A stretch of 64,000 nt of DNA, taken from Herbaspirillum aquaticum. Its GTDB lineage: Bacteria; Pseudomonadota; Gammaproteobacteria; Burkholderiales; Burkholderiaceae_D. Position numbers and translations under genes: made by a program. The notes beneath the pieces are model-generated. The model saw only the letters and a list, made by a program, of their open reading frames with translations. It was not told where the DNA came from and searched no databases. Where the stretch lies: contig NZ_NJGV01000006.1 in the NCBI RefSeq assembly GCF_002213425.1, positions 124,001 to 188,000 of the forward strand, read 5' to 3'. This document shows positions 16,944 to 26,274 of the stretch, in pieces; positions within the stretch are counted from its first letter, which is position 1, and each line of letters begins with the position of its first letter.

Positions 16944-19367
16944 ATGCCCAGACTGACCCGCGCCCTGCTGGCCGGCGCACTGGCCGCGAGCCTGCCGCTG
17001 GCGGCCAGTGCCCAGCCCGCATCGAGCGAAAAGATCGCCATCCCCGGCCTGCAGCAGCGCGCCGAGATCCTCATCGACCGCTGGGGCGTGCCCCACATCT
17101 ATGCCGCCAGCGAGCGCGATGCCTTCTTCATGCAGGGCTTCAATGCCGCGCGTGACCGCCTGTTCCAGATCGACCTGTGGCGCCGGCGCGGACTGGGCCA
17201 GCTCTCCGAAGTGTTCGGTCCCGCTTACCTGGCCCAGGATCGTGCGACCCGGCTGTTCCTCTACCGTGGCGACATGCGGCGCGAATGGGCCGCCTATGGT
17301 CCCGGTGCGGAAAGCGTGGCGCAGGCGTTCGTGGAAGGCATCAATGCCTATATCGATTACGTCTCCCTGCATCAGGAAAAACTGCCTTATGAATTCCGCC
17401 AGCTGGGCTATCTCCCCGCCAAATGGCAGGCTGAGGATGTGGTGCGCATCCGCAGTCACGGTCTCACACGCAACCTGCAAAGCGAAGTGGCGCGCGCCAA
17501 GGTGGCGTGCGCGGCCGACCTGAAATCCGATGAAATCCGCTCCGGCCTGACGCCGCCCTGGACCGCCGGGATGCCCGAGGGCCTGGACCCCTGCCTGCCG
17601 AAGGACCTGCTGCAGGTCTTCACGCTGGCCACGCAGGGCGTGCGGATTACCAAGGAGAGCCTGAACGCCGCCATCACGGCAGGCGACCCCCAGCTGGTGC
17701 GCATCGAGCCGGCCGCCAATCCGGAAGAGACCATGGAGGGCAGCAACAACTGGGTCATTGCCCCGTCGAAATCGGCCACCGGCCGCGCCATCATGGCCAA
17801 CGATCCGCATCGCGCCTATTCGGCCCCGTCGCTGCGCTACATTGCGCACCTGAGCGCACCAGGGATGAACGTCATCGGTGCCGGCGAACCGGCGCTGCCG
17901 GGCATTTCCATCGGCCACAACGGCAGCATCGCCTTCGGCTTGACCATCTTCAACATCGACCAGGAAGACCTCTACGTCTACCAGCTCAATCCCGACAATC
18001 CGCAGCAATACCGCTATCAGGGCCAGTGGGAATCGATGCGCGTGCTGCATGAACCGGTGCGCATCAAGAACGGCGCGCCCGCCGTGGCCGATCTGAGTTT
18101 CACGCGCCATGGTCCGGTGATCTACGTCGATCAGGCTAAACACCTGGCCTACGCGGTACGGTCGGGCTGGCTGGAGCCAGGCATGTCGCCTTACTTCGGC
18201 AGCATCGCCTACATGCGCACGCGCAATTTCAGGGACTTCAAGCAATCCATGCTGAACTGGGGCGCGCCGACCGAGAACCAGGTCTATGCCGACACCAAGG
18301 GCAACATCGGCTGGGTGCCGGGCGGGCTGGCACCGAAGCGGCCCAACTGGGACGGGCTGTTGCCGGTGCCCGGTGACGGGCGATATGAATGGTCCGGCTT
18401 CTGGCGCGGTGACCAGTTGCCCTCGTCCTACAATCCGGCGCAGGGCTGGTTTGCCTCCGCGAACCAGATGAATCTTCCTGCCGATTACCCTTACCGGGAG
18501 CGCAAGCTCGGTTTCGAGTGGACCAACAACTCGCGCTTCACCCGCATCAGCGAAGTGCTGGGCAGCTTGCCCAAAGTCTCGCTGCAGGATTCCATGCGGC
18601 TGCAGAACGATGACCTGGCCATCCCCGCACGCCGCCTGGCCGCCTTGCTCAAGCCCTTGTCCTCGGATGACGCCAACGCCGGTGCTGCGCTGACCATGCT
18701 GGGCCAGTGGGATTATGTCGAACGCAGCGAGTCGGCCCAGCCGGCGCTGTACGAAGTCTGGCTCTCGCGCCATCTCGGCAAGGCCTTCAAGGAAGCCGTG
18801 CTGCCCAAGACCGCTGCCGATGCCATGGGGGCTCCCGATACGGCAGTGCTGCTCGATACGCTGGAAAACCCGGTACCCGCCTTTGGCACCGACGCTCGAC
18901 AGGCCCGTGCCCGGCGCGATCAGGTGCTGCTCTCCAGCCTCGGTGCTGCCTGGGCCGAACTGGTCAAACTGCAAGGCGCTGATCCGTCGCAGTGGCAATG
19001 GGGCAAGCTGCACCACAACCTGATGGCGCATCCCTTGGCCGACGTGGTGGATGAGGCGACCCGCAAGAAGCTCAACGTCGGCCCCATGCCCAAGCACGGC
19101 GGTGCTTATACGCCCAACCAGTCGACCTATCGCGTCAATGATTTTCGCCAGACCAACGGACCCTCCTTCCGCGTGGTGGTGGATGTGGGCCGCTGGGACA
19201 ATTCCTGGGCCGTCAATGCCCCGGGCCAGTCGGGTGACCCCGACAGTCCGCACTATCGCGACCTGGCCGACAAGTGGTTGAAGGGTGAGTATTTCCCGCT
19301 GCTGTATTCACGCGGGGCCATCGAGAAAGTCACCGAGCACCGCATCGTCGCGCAGCCGGTGCGCTGA
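16944..19367 (+). CDS. Secreted penicillin acylase family protein (Ntn-hydrolase)
   Basis: An 807-aa periplasmic Ntn-hydrolase precursor that cleaves amide-linked acyl groups. Known relatives act on penicillins, aculeacin or acyl-homoserine lactones. It has a Sec signal peptide (ending ASAQP, about residue 24) and an alpha-chain motif (IDRWGVPHIYAASERDAFFMQG in parts). The autoprocessing and nucleophile site lies at Gly266-Ser267 within EGSNNW, which would begin the beta chain. NDPH and IGHNGSIAFGLT follow. Start 16944 has AGGAGG. It is 26 bp after queG. Whether the substrate is a beta-lactam, a signal molecule or a lipopeptide cannot be read from the sequence. Confidence 0.93.
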   Translation: MPRLTRALLAGALAASLPLAASAQPASSEKIAIPGLQQRAEILIDRWGVPHIYAASERDAFFMQGFNAARDRLFQIDLWRRRGLGQLSEVFGPAYLAQDRATRLFLYRGDMRREWAAYGPGAESVAQAFVEGINAYIDYVSLHQEKLPYEFRQLGYLPAKWQAEDVVRIRSHGLTRNLQSEVARAKVACAADLKSDEIRSGLTPPWTAGMPEGLDPCLPKDLLQVFTLATQGVRITKESLNAAITAGDPQLVRIEPAANPEETMEGSNNWVIAPSKSATGRAIMANDPHRAYSAPSLRYIAHLSAPGMNVIGAGEPALPGISIGHNGSIAFGLTIFNIDQEDLYVYQLNPDNPQQYRYQGQWESMRVLHEPVRIKNGAPAVADLSFTRHGPVIYVDQAKHLAYAVRSGWLEPGMSPYFGSIAYMRTRNFRDFKQSMLNWGAPTENQVYADTKGNIGWVPGGLAPKRPNWDGLLPVPGDGRYEWSGFWRGDQLPSSYNPAQGWFASANQMNLPADYPYRERKLGFEWTNNSRFTRISEVLGSLPKVSLQDSMRLQNDDLAIPARRLAALLKPLSSDDANAGAALTMLGQWDYVERSESAQPALYEVWLSRHLGKAFKEAVLPKTAADAMGAPDTAVLLDTLENPVPAFGTDARQARARRDQVLLSSLGAAWAELVKLQGADPSQWQWGKLHHNLMAHPLADVVDEATRKKLNVGPMPKHGGAYTPNQSTYRVNDFRQTNGPSFRVVVDVGRWDNSWAVNAPGQSGDPDSPHYRDLADKWLKGEYFPLLYSRGAIEKVTEHRIVAQPVR

Positions 19368-19403
19368 GCCGCTGAGCTGCAGGGCTGGCCTGGTGCGTCG
19401 TGA

Positions 19404-20294
19404 TCAATGCACCAGCGCCAGCCAGAGCGGGATGGTCAATGCCGAGAGCAGGGTCCCGAATGAAATGAGGAAGGCCGTGAAGGGCCCGTTGCCACCCATG
19501 CGCGCAGCCAGGATGTAGGCGCTGGAAGCCGTGGGCAAGCTGCAGAACAGCACCACGATGCGCCACTGCAGCGGTGGCAGTTGCAGCAGCATGCCGATCA
19601 GGTAAGCGGCCAGCGGCACCGCAACGAGCTTGATGACGATGAACCAGGCCACCACCGGCTTGCTCTCTTTCAAGCCCGACAAGCGCAGTCCGGCCCCGAC
19701 CATCAGCAGGCCCAGCGCAATGGAGGCCGCGCCCAGTCGCGAGAGCACCACGCTGGCCACTTCCGGCAACTGCAGCCCCAGTGCAGAAAACGTCAACCCG
19801 CCAGCAGTGGCCACCAGCAAGGGATTGCGGGCCAGCTCGCGCAGCAGGTTGCTATTTTTTGCCGCCAGCGCATGGACGGCCGCGATATTGCACAGGGGGA
19901 CGCCAAAGCCCAGCAGGATGGCCATCAGGCCGGCGCCTTCTTCGCCCGCCATTCGGGTAGCCAGTGCCAGGGCGATATAGGAATTGAAGCGAAAGGCGCA
20001 TTGCATGCCCGACTCGTAGGTCATGGGCGTGGCGCGCAGCAAGGGTTTGCCCAGCCAGGTCAGCGCGATGCCCACCAGCAGTGCCGCAACGCCCGTCTGC
20101 ACCATGCCGCCGGTGACCGAGAGATCGACCTTCAGGCGCGCCGTCGAATAGAACAGCAACGCAGGGAAGAGGATGAAATAGACCAGCTTTTCCATGCCGG
20201 CCCAGAATTCTTCGCCCCAGTTGGAAATGCGATGGATCAGCAAGCCCAGCGCAATGAGGCTGAAGTCCGGCAGCAGGAGGTTGAGGATCTCCAC
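19404..20294 (-). CDS. AEC family transporter (auxin efflux carrier / MdcF-like)
   Basis: A 296-aa inner-membrane carrier with about 8-10 hydrophobic helices and the AEC N-terminus (LLLPDFSLIALGLLIHRI in parts). Bacterial members such as MdcF move malonate, malate or related acids. The start is GTG at 20292-20294, only 4 bp after the stop of the response regulator gene. It therefore appears to be the third gene of a sensor-regulator-carrier operon, divergent from a TRAP carrier for C4-dicarboxylates. Direction of transport and substrate are inferred from that context. Confidence 0.9.
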   Translation of the reverse strand: MEILNLLLPDFSLIALGLLIHRISNWGEEFWAGMEKLVYFILFPALLFYSTARLKVDLSVTGGMVQTGVAALLVGIALTWLGKPLLRATPMTYESGMQCAFRFNSYIALALATRMAGEEGAGLMAILLGFGVPLCNIAAVHALAAKNSNLLRELARNPLLVATAGGLTFSALGLQLPEVASVVLSRLGAASIALGLLMVGAGLRLSGLKESKPVVAWFIVIKLVAVPLAAYLIGMLLQLPPLQWRIVVLFCSLPTASSAYILAARMGGNGPFTAFLISFGTLLSALTIPLWLALVH

Positions 20295-20298
20295 GTGC

Positions 20299-20889
20299 TT
20301 ACTTCAGCAGGCGCGCCAGTTCGACGGCAGTCTTGACGTTCATCTTGTCGAAGATGTGGGCGCGATGGACTTCCACGGTGCGCATGCTGATGCCCAGTTC
20401 ATCGGCGATGACCTTGTTCATCTTGCCGGCCAGGATCAGGTCCAGCACTTCGCGCTCGCGCGCGGAGAGCGCCGCCAGGCGGCTCTGCACGGCATCCTCG
20501 GCACCGCCCGCACGCGAGACCTCCAGTGCTTCCAGCACGCGGTCCATCAACTGGTTGTCGTTGAAGGGCTTCTCGAAGAAATCGAAGGCACCGTTCTTCA
20601 ACATGTCCACCGCCATCGGCACATCGCCATGACCGGTGAGGAAGATCACCGGACGCCGGTGCAGCAGGCCCTTGGTCTTGAGTTCATTGAACAGCGCCAC
20701 GCCGCTGGTGCCGGGCATGCGCACATCCAGCAGCAGGCATTCGCCTTCGGCATCGATGCCCGTAGCATGGGCCAGCGCGGCCAGCACGGCGGCGCCACTT
20801 TCATAGCCGATGGCGGCGATGTTGCGCGAGCGCGCCAGCCAGGTCAGCGAATCGCGGATGATTTCTTCGTCGTCGACTATGTGCAGCAT
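20299..20889 (-). CDS. dctR: FixJ/DctR-type response regulator
   Basis: A 196-aa two-component regulator. The receiver domain has acidic residues HIVDDEE, phospho-acceptor Asp55 in LLLDVRMPG, Thr in FLTGHGD and the conserved Lys in FEKPF. A LuxR-type HTH occupies about residues 130-195 (LSAREREVLDLILAGKMNKVIADELGIS in parts). The pairing with a DctS-like kinase and the divergent dctPQM identifies it as DctR by context, as in Rhodobacter-type C4-dicarboxylate systems. It follows the kinase gene by about 41 bp. Confidence 0.92.
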   Translation of the reverse strand: MLHIVDDEEIIRDSLTWLARSRNIAAIGYESGAAVLAALAHATGIDAEGECLLLDVRMPGTSGVALFNELKTKGLLHRRPVIFLTGHGDVPMAVDMLKNGAFDFFEKPFNDNQLMDRVLEALEVSRAGGAEDAVQSRLAALSAREREVLDLILAGKMNKVIADELGISMRTVEVHRAHIFDKMNVKTAVELARLLK

Positions 20890-20930
20890 CGGTATGCGGG
20901 GCGGGAATCCAGTGTGGGAGGGGCGTCTCG

Positions 20931-22958
20931 TTATTGTGGCTGCCCGCTTTGGGCGGGCAGCGAAAACCGAAAGATTGTACCGCCTGCCGGGTTATCGGTG
21001 TAAGTGAGCGTGCCGCCGTGGAATTCGATGGTGGTGCGGCAGATGTTCAAGCCCATGCCCATGCCCTCGGCCTTGGTCGAGAAGAAGGGCGAGAACAGGC
21101 GCGCCGCCACTTCCTCGGCAATCCCGTGCCCCTGGTCGATCACCGAGACCGTGACCGATTCTGCACCATCGTCGTTGCGGACCAGCTCGGCGGTCACCCG
21201 CAGGATGCGTCGCGCGGAGGGCACGGCGGCCATGGCCTGGATGCCGTTGCGGGTCAGGTTCAGGATCACCTGCTCCAGCAGCACCTGGTCGCCCAGCACC
21301 GGTGGCAGCGACTTGGGCACCTGCCATTGCAGCACCACGAAGAACTGCTGCGCCTGCAGTTCGATGAGCGGGGCCACGTTGTCCACCAGCTGCCGGATCT
21401 GCAGCCGCTGGCGCGCCGGTTCGCGCTTCTTGACGAACTGGTGCACGCTGCGGATCACGTGGCCGGCGCGCTGGGCCTGGGTGTGGATCTTTTCCAGCGC
21501 CGGCTGCAGCGCCTTGGGATCGGCCTGGCCCTGCTGCATCATGTTCAGCGCCCCGGTGGTATAGCTGGAGATGGCCGCCAGCGGCTGGTTCAGCTCGTGC
21601 GCCAGGGTCGAGGCGATCTCGCCCATGCTGGCCAGGCGGGCGCTGGCCTGCAGCTTTTCTTCCTGGGTGCGGTTGAGGTCTTCGGCGCGCTTGCGTTCGG
21701 AAATGTCGAGGATGGAACCCATCCACCCGGTCTGCTTGCCATCCTGGTCCACCAGCGGCGATTCGAAGATCAGCACCGGGAAGCGTTCGCCGTCGCGGCG
21801 CTGGAAGATGGTCTCGAACTGCGGGGTGACGCGTCCGGCCAGCACGTTGGAGAAGCGCTCCTGGTATTCATCCATGGCTTCCGGCGCCCAGTAGGGCATG
21901 GGCGGGATCCGGCCCACCAGTTCCTGCGCGGCGTACCCGACCATCTTGCAGAAGGCCGGATTGACGTAGGTGATGCGGCCCTGCAGGTCACGTGCACGCA
22001 TGCCGGTGACCAGCGAGTTTTCCATCGCGGCGCGGAACACGGCTTCATTGAGCAGGGCCTTCTCGGCCTTGGTGCGCCGGTTGATGTCGCGCCACAGCGC
22101 CCACAGGCTCCACAGCAGGCCCAGCGAGAGCACGATCACCGAGCCCACCAGCAGGTTGGGCAGCAGCTTGGGCGCGCTCTTGGTGCTGTTGGTATGCAGC
22201 ACCAGCGTCAAGCCCGGCAGCTCCAGTTCGCGGCGATGGGTGTAGACATTCAGGCCCGGCCCGCCCGAGGTGCGGCGCGCCACCACGTTGTCATCGGTAT
22301 CGGTGAGCGAGATCTCATTGTCCTGGGCAAACCACCACGGCACCATCTCGTTGAGGATGCGCGCCACCGCGTAGCTGGCCACCAGGCTGCCGATGTAGTG
22401 ATTGTCATGGAACAGGGGCACGTGATAATCCATCAGCATCGGCTCGGCGATGCCGGGCGGGATGGCCGGCGGGCTGTAGAGCGGACGGCGCAGTTGGCGC
22501 GCGCGTTCTGCCGTCATCAGCGAGGGTTGCGAGAGGTCCTTGCGGCTGATCGGAAGGTCGTCGGTGGAGGCCACCGGATGGCCCTCCGCATTGAACCAGG
22601 TCACGCGATAGAACTCGCGGTTGTTGCGCAGCAGGGCATTCAAGCGGCTGCGGAAATGGTCCTGGTGCAGGCGGCCGCTGATGATCTCGCGGCCGATGAT
22701 GCGCATGCTTTCGTCATCGCGGCTCAACTGGAAGCGGATCGCCTGTTCCACCCAGAGCGAATCGGCGATCAGTTGCTCCAGCCGTTCGCTGGCTTCCATC
22801 TGCTGCGCCTGGCGCGGCAGCCAGATCAGCGTGGCCAGGAACAGGCACACCAGCAGGAAGGGAATCAGCCAGCGCATGGTGGTCTTGCGGCCCGAGGCCT
22901 GCAGCTGCGAGGCGGCATCGGGCTGGGGAGCGATCGGGGGCGGCGGGACGGTTTTCAT
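20931..22958 (-). CDS. dctS: Sensor histidine kinase, DctS-like
   Basis: A 675-aa membrane kinase. TM1 lies at about residues 29-48, a periplasmic sensor region runs to about 280, then TM2. A PAS domain follows (about 320-440: MRARDLQGRITYVNPAFCK in parts), then HisKA with His in LAHELNQPLAAI and HATPase (NGIQAM, DQGHGIAEE, GMGMGLNICR). Start 22958 trims a 43-residue extension with no hydrophobic role. It probably senses external C4-dicarboxylates and phosphorylates the DctR encoded next. The gene is divergent from dctP. Confidence 0.92.
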   Translation of the reverse strand: MKTVPPPPIAPQPDAASQLQASGRKTTMRWLIPFLLVCLFLATLIWLPRQAQQMEASERLEQLIADSLWVEQAIRFQLSRDDESMRIIGREIISGRLHQDHFRSRLNALLRNNREFYRVTWFNAEGHPVASTDDLPISRKDLSQPSLMTAERARQLRRPLYSPPAIPPGIAEPMLMDYHVPLFHDNHYIGSLVASYAVARILNEMVPWWFAQDNEISLTDTDDNVVARRTSGGPGLNVYTHRRELELPGLTLVLHTNSTKSAPKLLPNLLVGSVIVLSLGLLWSLWALWRDINRRTKAEKALLNEAVFRAAMENSLVTGMRARDLQGRITYVNPAFCKMVGYAAQELVGRIPPMPYWAPEAMDEYQERFSNVLAGRVTPQFETIFQRRDGERFPVLIFESPLVDQDGKQTGWMGSILDISERKRAEDLNRTQEEKLQASARLASMGEIASTLAHELNQPLAAISSYTTGALNMMQQGQADPKALQPALEKIHTQAQRAGHVIRSVHQFVKKREPARQRLQIRQLVDNVAPLIELQAQQFFVVLQWQVPKSLPPVLGDQVLLEQVILNLTRNGIQAMAAVPSARRILRVTAELVRNDDGAESVTVSVIDQGHGIAEEVAARLFSPFFSTKAEGMGMGLNICRTTIEFHGGTLTYTDNPAGGTIFRFSLPAQSGQPQ

Positions 22959-22997
22959 GACGCCGCCAGTGTAGCTGCGCCCAAAGGCTTGCGCCAG

Positions 22998-23045
22998 CTT
23001 CCCGCACGGCGGGAAGGGGGCTGCGGGGGCATTGTGGTTTTCCAC
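22998..23045. promoter_or_regulatory. Dyads in the dctS/dctP divergent region
   Basis: Two dyads lie upstream of dctP: CTTCCCGC-ACG-GCGGGAAG (22998-23016, perfect 8-bp arms) and TGTGG-TTTT-CCACA (about 23033-23046). Either could bind DctR. I found no good sigma-54 -24/-12 match. Confidence 0.4.
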
Positions 23046-23166
23046 ACTTGCCCCCGTTTGGTGAGGCCGCGCAAAATTCGCCAGCACAATCCGGTCCCCG
23101 CCAAGACCGGCCTTAGTTCAAAAATAATACTAACTAAATCATTTCCATCTCATTGGGGAGACAAGC

Positions 23167-24183
23167 ATGAAACTGAAGTCCATCGTCTTTGCGCTGGCTG
23201 CGGCGACTGTCGTCAATGCCGGCCTGGTTGCCAGCGCCTTCGCGCAACAGCCCATCATCATCAAGTTCAGCCACGTGGTGGCCAACGACACGCCCAAGGG
23301 CAAGGCCGCCGAGCGTTTCAAGGAACTGGCCGAGAAGGCCACCAAGGGGCGCGTGAAGGTCGAGGTCTATCCCAACAGCACCCTGTACAAGGACAAGGAA
23401 GAGCTGGAAGCCCTGCAACTGGGTGCCGTGCAGATGCTGGCCCCGTCGCTGGCCAAGTTCGGTCCGCTGGGCGTGAAGGAGTTCGAGGTGTTCGACCTGC
23501 CTTACATCTTCCCCAGCAAGGACGTGCTGTACCGGGTGACCGAAGGCCCGATCGGCAAGGATTTGTTCAAGAAGCTGGAGCCCAAGGGCATTACCGGCCT
23601 GGCCTACTGGGACAACGGTTTCAAGGTGATGTCGGCCAACAAGCCGCTGCATCAGCCGTCGGACTTCCGTGGCCTGAAGATGCGCATCCAGTCCTCCAAG
23701 GTGCTCGATGCCCAGATGCGCGCACTGGGTGCCAACCCGCAGGTGCTGGCCTTCTCCGAGGTGTACCAGGCGCTGCAGACCGGCGTGGTCGATGGCACCG
23801 AGAATCCGCCTTCGAACCTGTACACCCAGAAGATGCATGAAGTACAGAAGCACGTCACCGTCTCCAACCACGGCTACCTGGGCTATGCGGTGATCGTCAA
23901 CAAGAAGTTCTGGGACGGCCTGCCCTCCGACGTGCGCACCCAGCTCGAGGGCGCCATGAAGGACGCCACCAAGTACGCCAATGCCATCGCCCAACAGGAA
24001 AACGATGCGGCCCTGGCCGCCGTCGAAAAGACCGGCAAGACCACTGTCTACCGCCTGACGGATGCCCAGAAGGCAGAGTGGCGCAAGGCTCTGCTGCCGG
24101 TACAGCAGCAGATGGCCAGCCGCATCGGCAAGGAGCTCATCGACGCCGTCAACAAGGAATCGGCGGCACTGGGCCAGAAGTAA
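23167..24183 (+). CDS. dctP: TRAP transporter substrate-binding protein DctP
   Basis: The periplasmic solute receptor of a tripartite ATP-independent transporter, 338 aa with a Sec signal peptide cleaved after ASAFA (about residue 26). The family motifs are KFSHVVANDTPKGKAAERF, FDLPYIF, GLKMRIQSSKV with the arginine that holds the carboxylate, and GVVDGTENPPSNLY. The length and motifs fit C4-dicarboxylate (succinate, malate, fumarate) receptors. GGGGAGA precedes the ATG. It heads dctPQM under likely control of divergent dctSR. Confidence 0.96.
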   Translation: MKLKSIVFALAAATVVNAGLVASAFAQQPIIIKFSHVVANDTPKGKAAERFKELAEKATKGRVKVEVYPNSTLYKDKEELEALQLGAVQMLAPSLAKFGPLGVKEFEVFDLPYIFPSKDVLYRVTEGPIGKDLFKKLEPKGITGLAYWDNGFKVMSANKPLHQPSDFRGLKMRIQSSKVLDAQMRALGANPQVLAFSEVYQALQTGVVDGTENPPSNLYTQKMHEVQKHVTVSNHGYLGYAVIVNKKFWDGLPSDVRTQLEGAMKDATKYANAIAQQENDAALAAVEKTGKTTVYRLTDAQKAEWRKALLPVQQQMASRIGKELIDAVNKESAALGQK

Positions 24184-24184
24184 A

Positions 24185-24286
24185 CCCGTTGCTTCAACGG
24201 GCGCCCGCCTTCGCAATGAAGCGGGCGCATTGCAGAGAAGAACAATCCTAACAAGCAATGTCATGGGCTGATACCACGATGGTATC
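24185..24286 (+). promoter_or_regulatory. Three hairpins between dctP and dctQ
   Basis: CCCGTTG-CTT-CAACGGG (24185-24201), GCGCCCGC paired with GCGGGCGC (24201-24228) and GATACC-N5-GGTATC (24270-24286) occupy the 127-bp gap. No U-tract follows the first two. Such hairpins commonly protect the upstream mRNA and lower downstream expression, which fits the excess of binding protein over membrane subunits. The role is inferred. Confidence 0.6.
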
Positions 24287-24310
24287 GGCCTGCTGGCGCA
24301 AGGAGACTTC

Positions 24311-24871
24311 ATGAAGTTACTCGACCACCTGGAAGAGTGGCTGATCGCGTTCCTCATGGCCGCGGCCACCTTCATCATTTTCGTGGCGGTGGTACACCGC
24401 TACGCCTCGGGACTGGATATTCCCTGGCTGCAGGACCAGCTCATCCAGATCAACATGAGCTGGGCCCAGGAGCTGTGCATCTTCATGTTCGTGTGGATGG
24501 CCAAGTTCGGCGCCGCTTACGGCGTGCGCACCGGCATCCACGTCGGCGTCGATGTGCTCATCAACCGCATGAACACGCCGTGGCGCAACAAGTTCGTGCT
24601 CTTCGGCCTGTTTGCCGGCGCGCTCTTTACCGGCATCGTCGGGACTTTCGGTGCCGAGTTCGTCTACGACATCGCGCAGCACGACAGCACCTCCGAAGTG
24701 CTGGAACTGCCGATGTGGATCGTCTACCTGGCCGTGCCGCTGGGGTCTTACCTGATGTGCTTCCGCTTCCTCCAGGTCGCGTGGAATTTCCACCGGACCG
24801 GCGAATTGCCCAAGCATGACCATGCCCACGTGGAAGGTCTGGACGAAGAAACCAGCGGAGGTAAAGCATGA
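24311..24871 (+). CDS. dctQ: TRAP transporter small membrane subunit DctQ
   Basis: A 186-aa protein with four transmembrane helices, the usual DctQ topology. It has the conserved central pattern WAQELCIFMFVWMAKFGAAYG and the charged loop RTGIHVGVDV. It complexes with DctM and is needed for transport. AAGGAG lies before the ATG. Its stop overlaps the dctM start by 4 bp. Confidence 0.94.
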   Translation: MKLLDHLEEWLIAFLMAAATFIIFVAVVHRYASGLDIPWLQDQLIQINMSWAQELCIFMFVWMAKFGAAYGVRTGIHVGVDVLINRMNTPWRNKFVLFGLFAGALFTGIVGTFGAEFVYDIAQHDSTSEVLELPMWIVYLAVPLGSYLMCFRFLQVAWNFHRTGELPKHDHAHVEGLDEETSGGKA

Positions 24872-26148
24872 ATGCACTGATCATTTTCGTCTTGCTGTTC
24901 GGGCTGATGCTGACCGGGATGCCCATCTCGATCTCGCTGGGCCTGACTGTCCTGACTTTCCTGTTCACGATGACCGAAGTGCCGATCCAGTCGGTGGCGC
25001 TGAAGCTTTTCACGGGCATCGAGAAGTTCGAGATCATGGCGATCCCGTTCTTCATCCTGGCCGGCAACTTCTTGACCCATGGCGGTGTGGCGCGGCGCAT
25101 GATCAACTTCGCCACCTCCATGGTCGGCCACTGGCATGGCGGCCTGGCGCTGGCCGGGGTGCTGGCCTGCGCGCTGTTTGCGGCGGTCTCGGGGTCCTCG
25201 CCGGCCACCGTGGTGGCCATCGGTTCCATCATCCTGCCGGCGATGGTCAAGCAGGGATTCCCGAACCGCTTCGGCGCGGGGGTGATCACGACCTCCGGGG
25301 CACTGGGCATCCTGATCCCGCCTTCCATCGTGATGGTGATGTATTCGGTCTCCACCAATACGTCGGTGGGCAAGCTGTTCATGGCGGGCGTGGTGCCGGG
25401 GTTGCTGCTGGCCTTCCTGCTGGGCCTGACCACCTGGTTCCTGGCGCGCAAGAACAACTACCCGCGTTTGAAGAAGGCAACCTGGGCTGAGCGTCTGGCG
25501 GCCTTCCGCAAGAGCGGCTGGGGCCTGTTCCTGATCGTCATCGTCATGGGCGGGATCTACTCCGGTGTCTTCACGCCCACGGAAGCCGCGGCCATGGCGG
25601 CGGTGTATGCCTTCTTAATCGCCGTCTTCGTCTACAAGGACCTGAGCCTGAAGCAAGTGCCCAAGGTGCTGCTGGATTCGGCGTCGATGTCGGCCATGCT
25701 GCTCTACATCATCACCAATGCGGTGCTGTTCTCCTTCCTGGTGACCAGCGAAAACATCCCGCAGACGATGGCGGCGTGGATCACCGATTCGGGACTGGGA
25801 CCGATCACCTTCCTGCTGGTAGTCAACATCCTGCTGCTGCTGGCCGGTAACGTGATGGAGCCGTCGTCGATCGTGCTGATCCTGGCGCCGATCCTGTTCC
25901 CGGTGGCGATGAAGCTGGGCATCGACCCGGTGCACTTCGGCATCCTCATCGTGGTCAACATGGAAGTGGGCATGTGCCATCCGCCAGTGGGCCTGAACCT
26001 GTACGTGGCCTCGGGCATCACCAAGATGGGCATCACCGAGCTGACCATTGCGGTCATGCCGTGGCTGCTGACCATGCTCGGTTTCCTGGCGCTGGTGACC
26101 TACTGGCCGGCGCTGTCGCTGTGGCTGCCGAACCTGATCTACAACTGA
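24868..26148 (+). CDS. dctM: TRAP transporter large membrane subunit DctM
   Basis: A 426-aa protein with about 12 membrane helices that forms the sodium-coupled channel of the TRAP carrier. The family motifs are GMPISISLGLT, FFILAGNFLTHGG, SGSSPATVVAIG, GALGILIPPSIVMVMY and MCHPPVGLNLYVASG. The start overlaps dctQ (ATGA), indicating coupled translation. Confidence 0.96.
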   Translation: MNALIIFVLLFGLMLTGMPISISLGLTVLTFLFTMTEVPIQSVALKLFTGIEKFEIMAIPFFILAGNFLTHGGVARRMINFATSMVGHWHGGLALAGVLACALFAAVSGSSPATVVAIGSIILPAMVKQGFPNRFGAGVITTSGALGILIPPSIVMVMYSVSTNTSVGKLFMAGVVPGLLLAFLLGLTTWFLARKNNYPRLKKATWAERLAAFRKSGWGLFLIVIVMGGIYSGVFTPTEAAAMAAVYAFLIAVFVYKDLSLKQVPKVLLDSASMSAMLLYIITNAVLFSFLVTSENIPQTMAAWITDSGLGPITFLLVVNILLLLAGNVMEPSSIVLILAPILFPVAMKLGIDPVHFGILIVVNMEVGMCHPPVGLNLYVASGITKMGITELTIAVMPWLLTMLGFLALVTYWPALSLWLPNLIYN

Positions 26149-26172
26149 TCGGCAACCAGCACGTGAGACGAT

Positions 26173-26218
26173 GAAATCGGCACCGCCACCTGGCTTGCAC
26201 CAGGCCGGTGCCGATTTC
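26173..26218 (+). terminator. Long stem-loop after dctM
   Basis: GAAATCGGCACCG (26173-26185) pairs with CGGTGCCGATTTC (26206-26218), and the interior continues to pair (CCTGG/CCAGG). It is very stable but has no U-tract, so it is either a terminator of unusual form or an mRNA end protector. Confidence 0.6.
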
Positions 26219-26274
26219 GTCAGATGTCAGTCAAGTTGCCAAAAAGTATGTTGGTTTTGCCCTGAAAAAGTGCT

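Noticed and set aside
16875-19253. 792-codon open frame opposite the penicillin acylase gene
   Set aside because: It mirrors a gene with signal peptide, catalytic serine and family motifs; long antisense frames are common in GC-rich codon use.
22959-23166. Sigma-54 promoter for dctP
   Set aside because: The nearest GG/GC pair is spaced 12 bp instead of 10.
20934-23840. 968-codon frame on the plus strand across dctS
   Set aside because: No recognisable domain, composition of a shadow frame, and it runs through the start of dctP.
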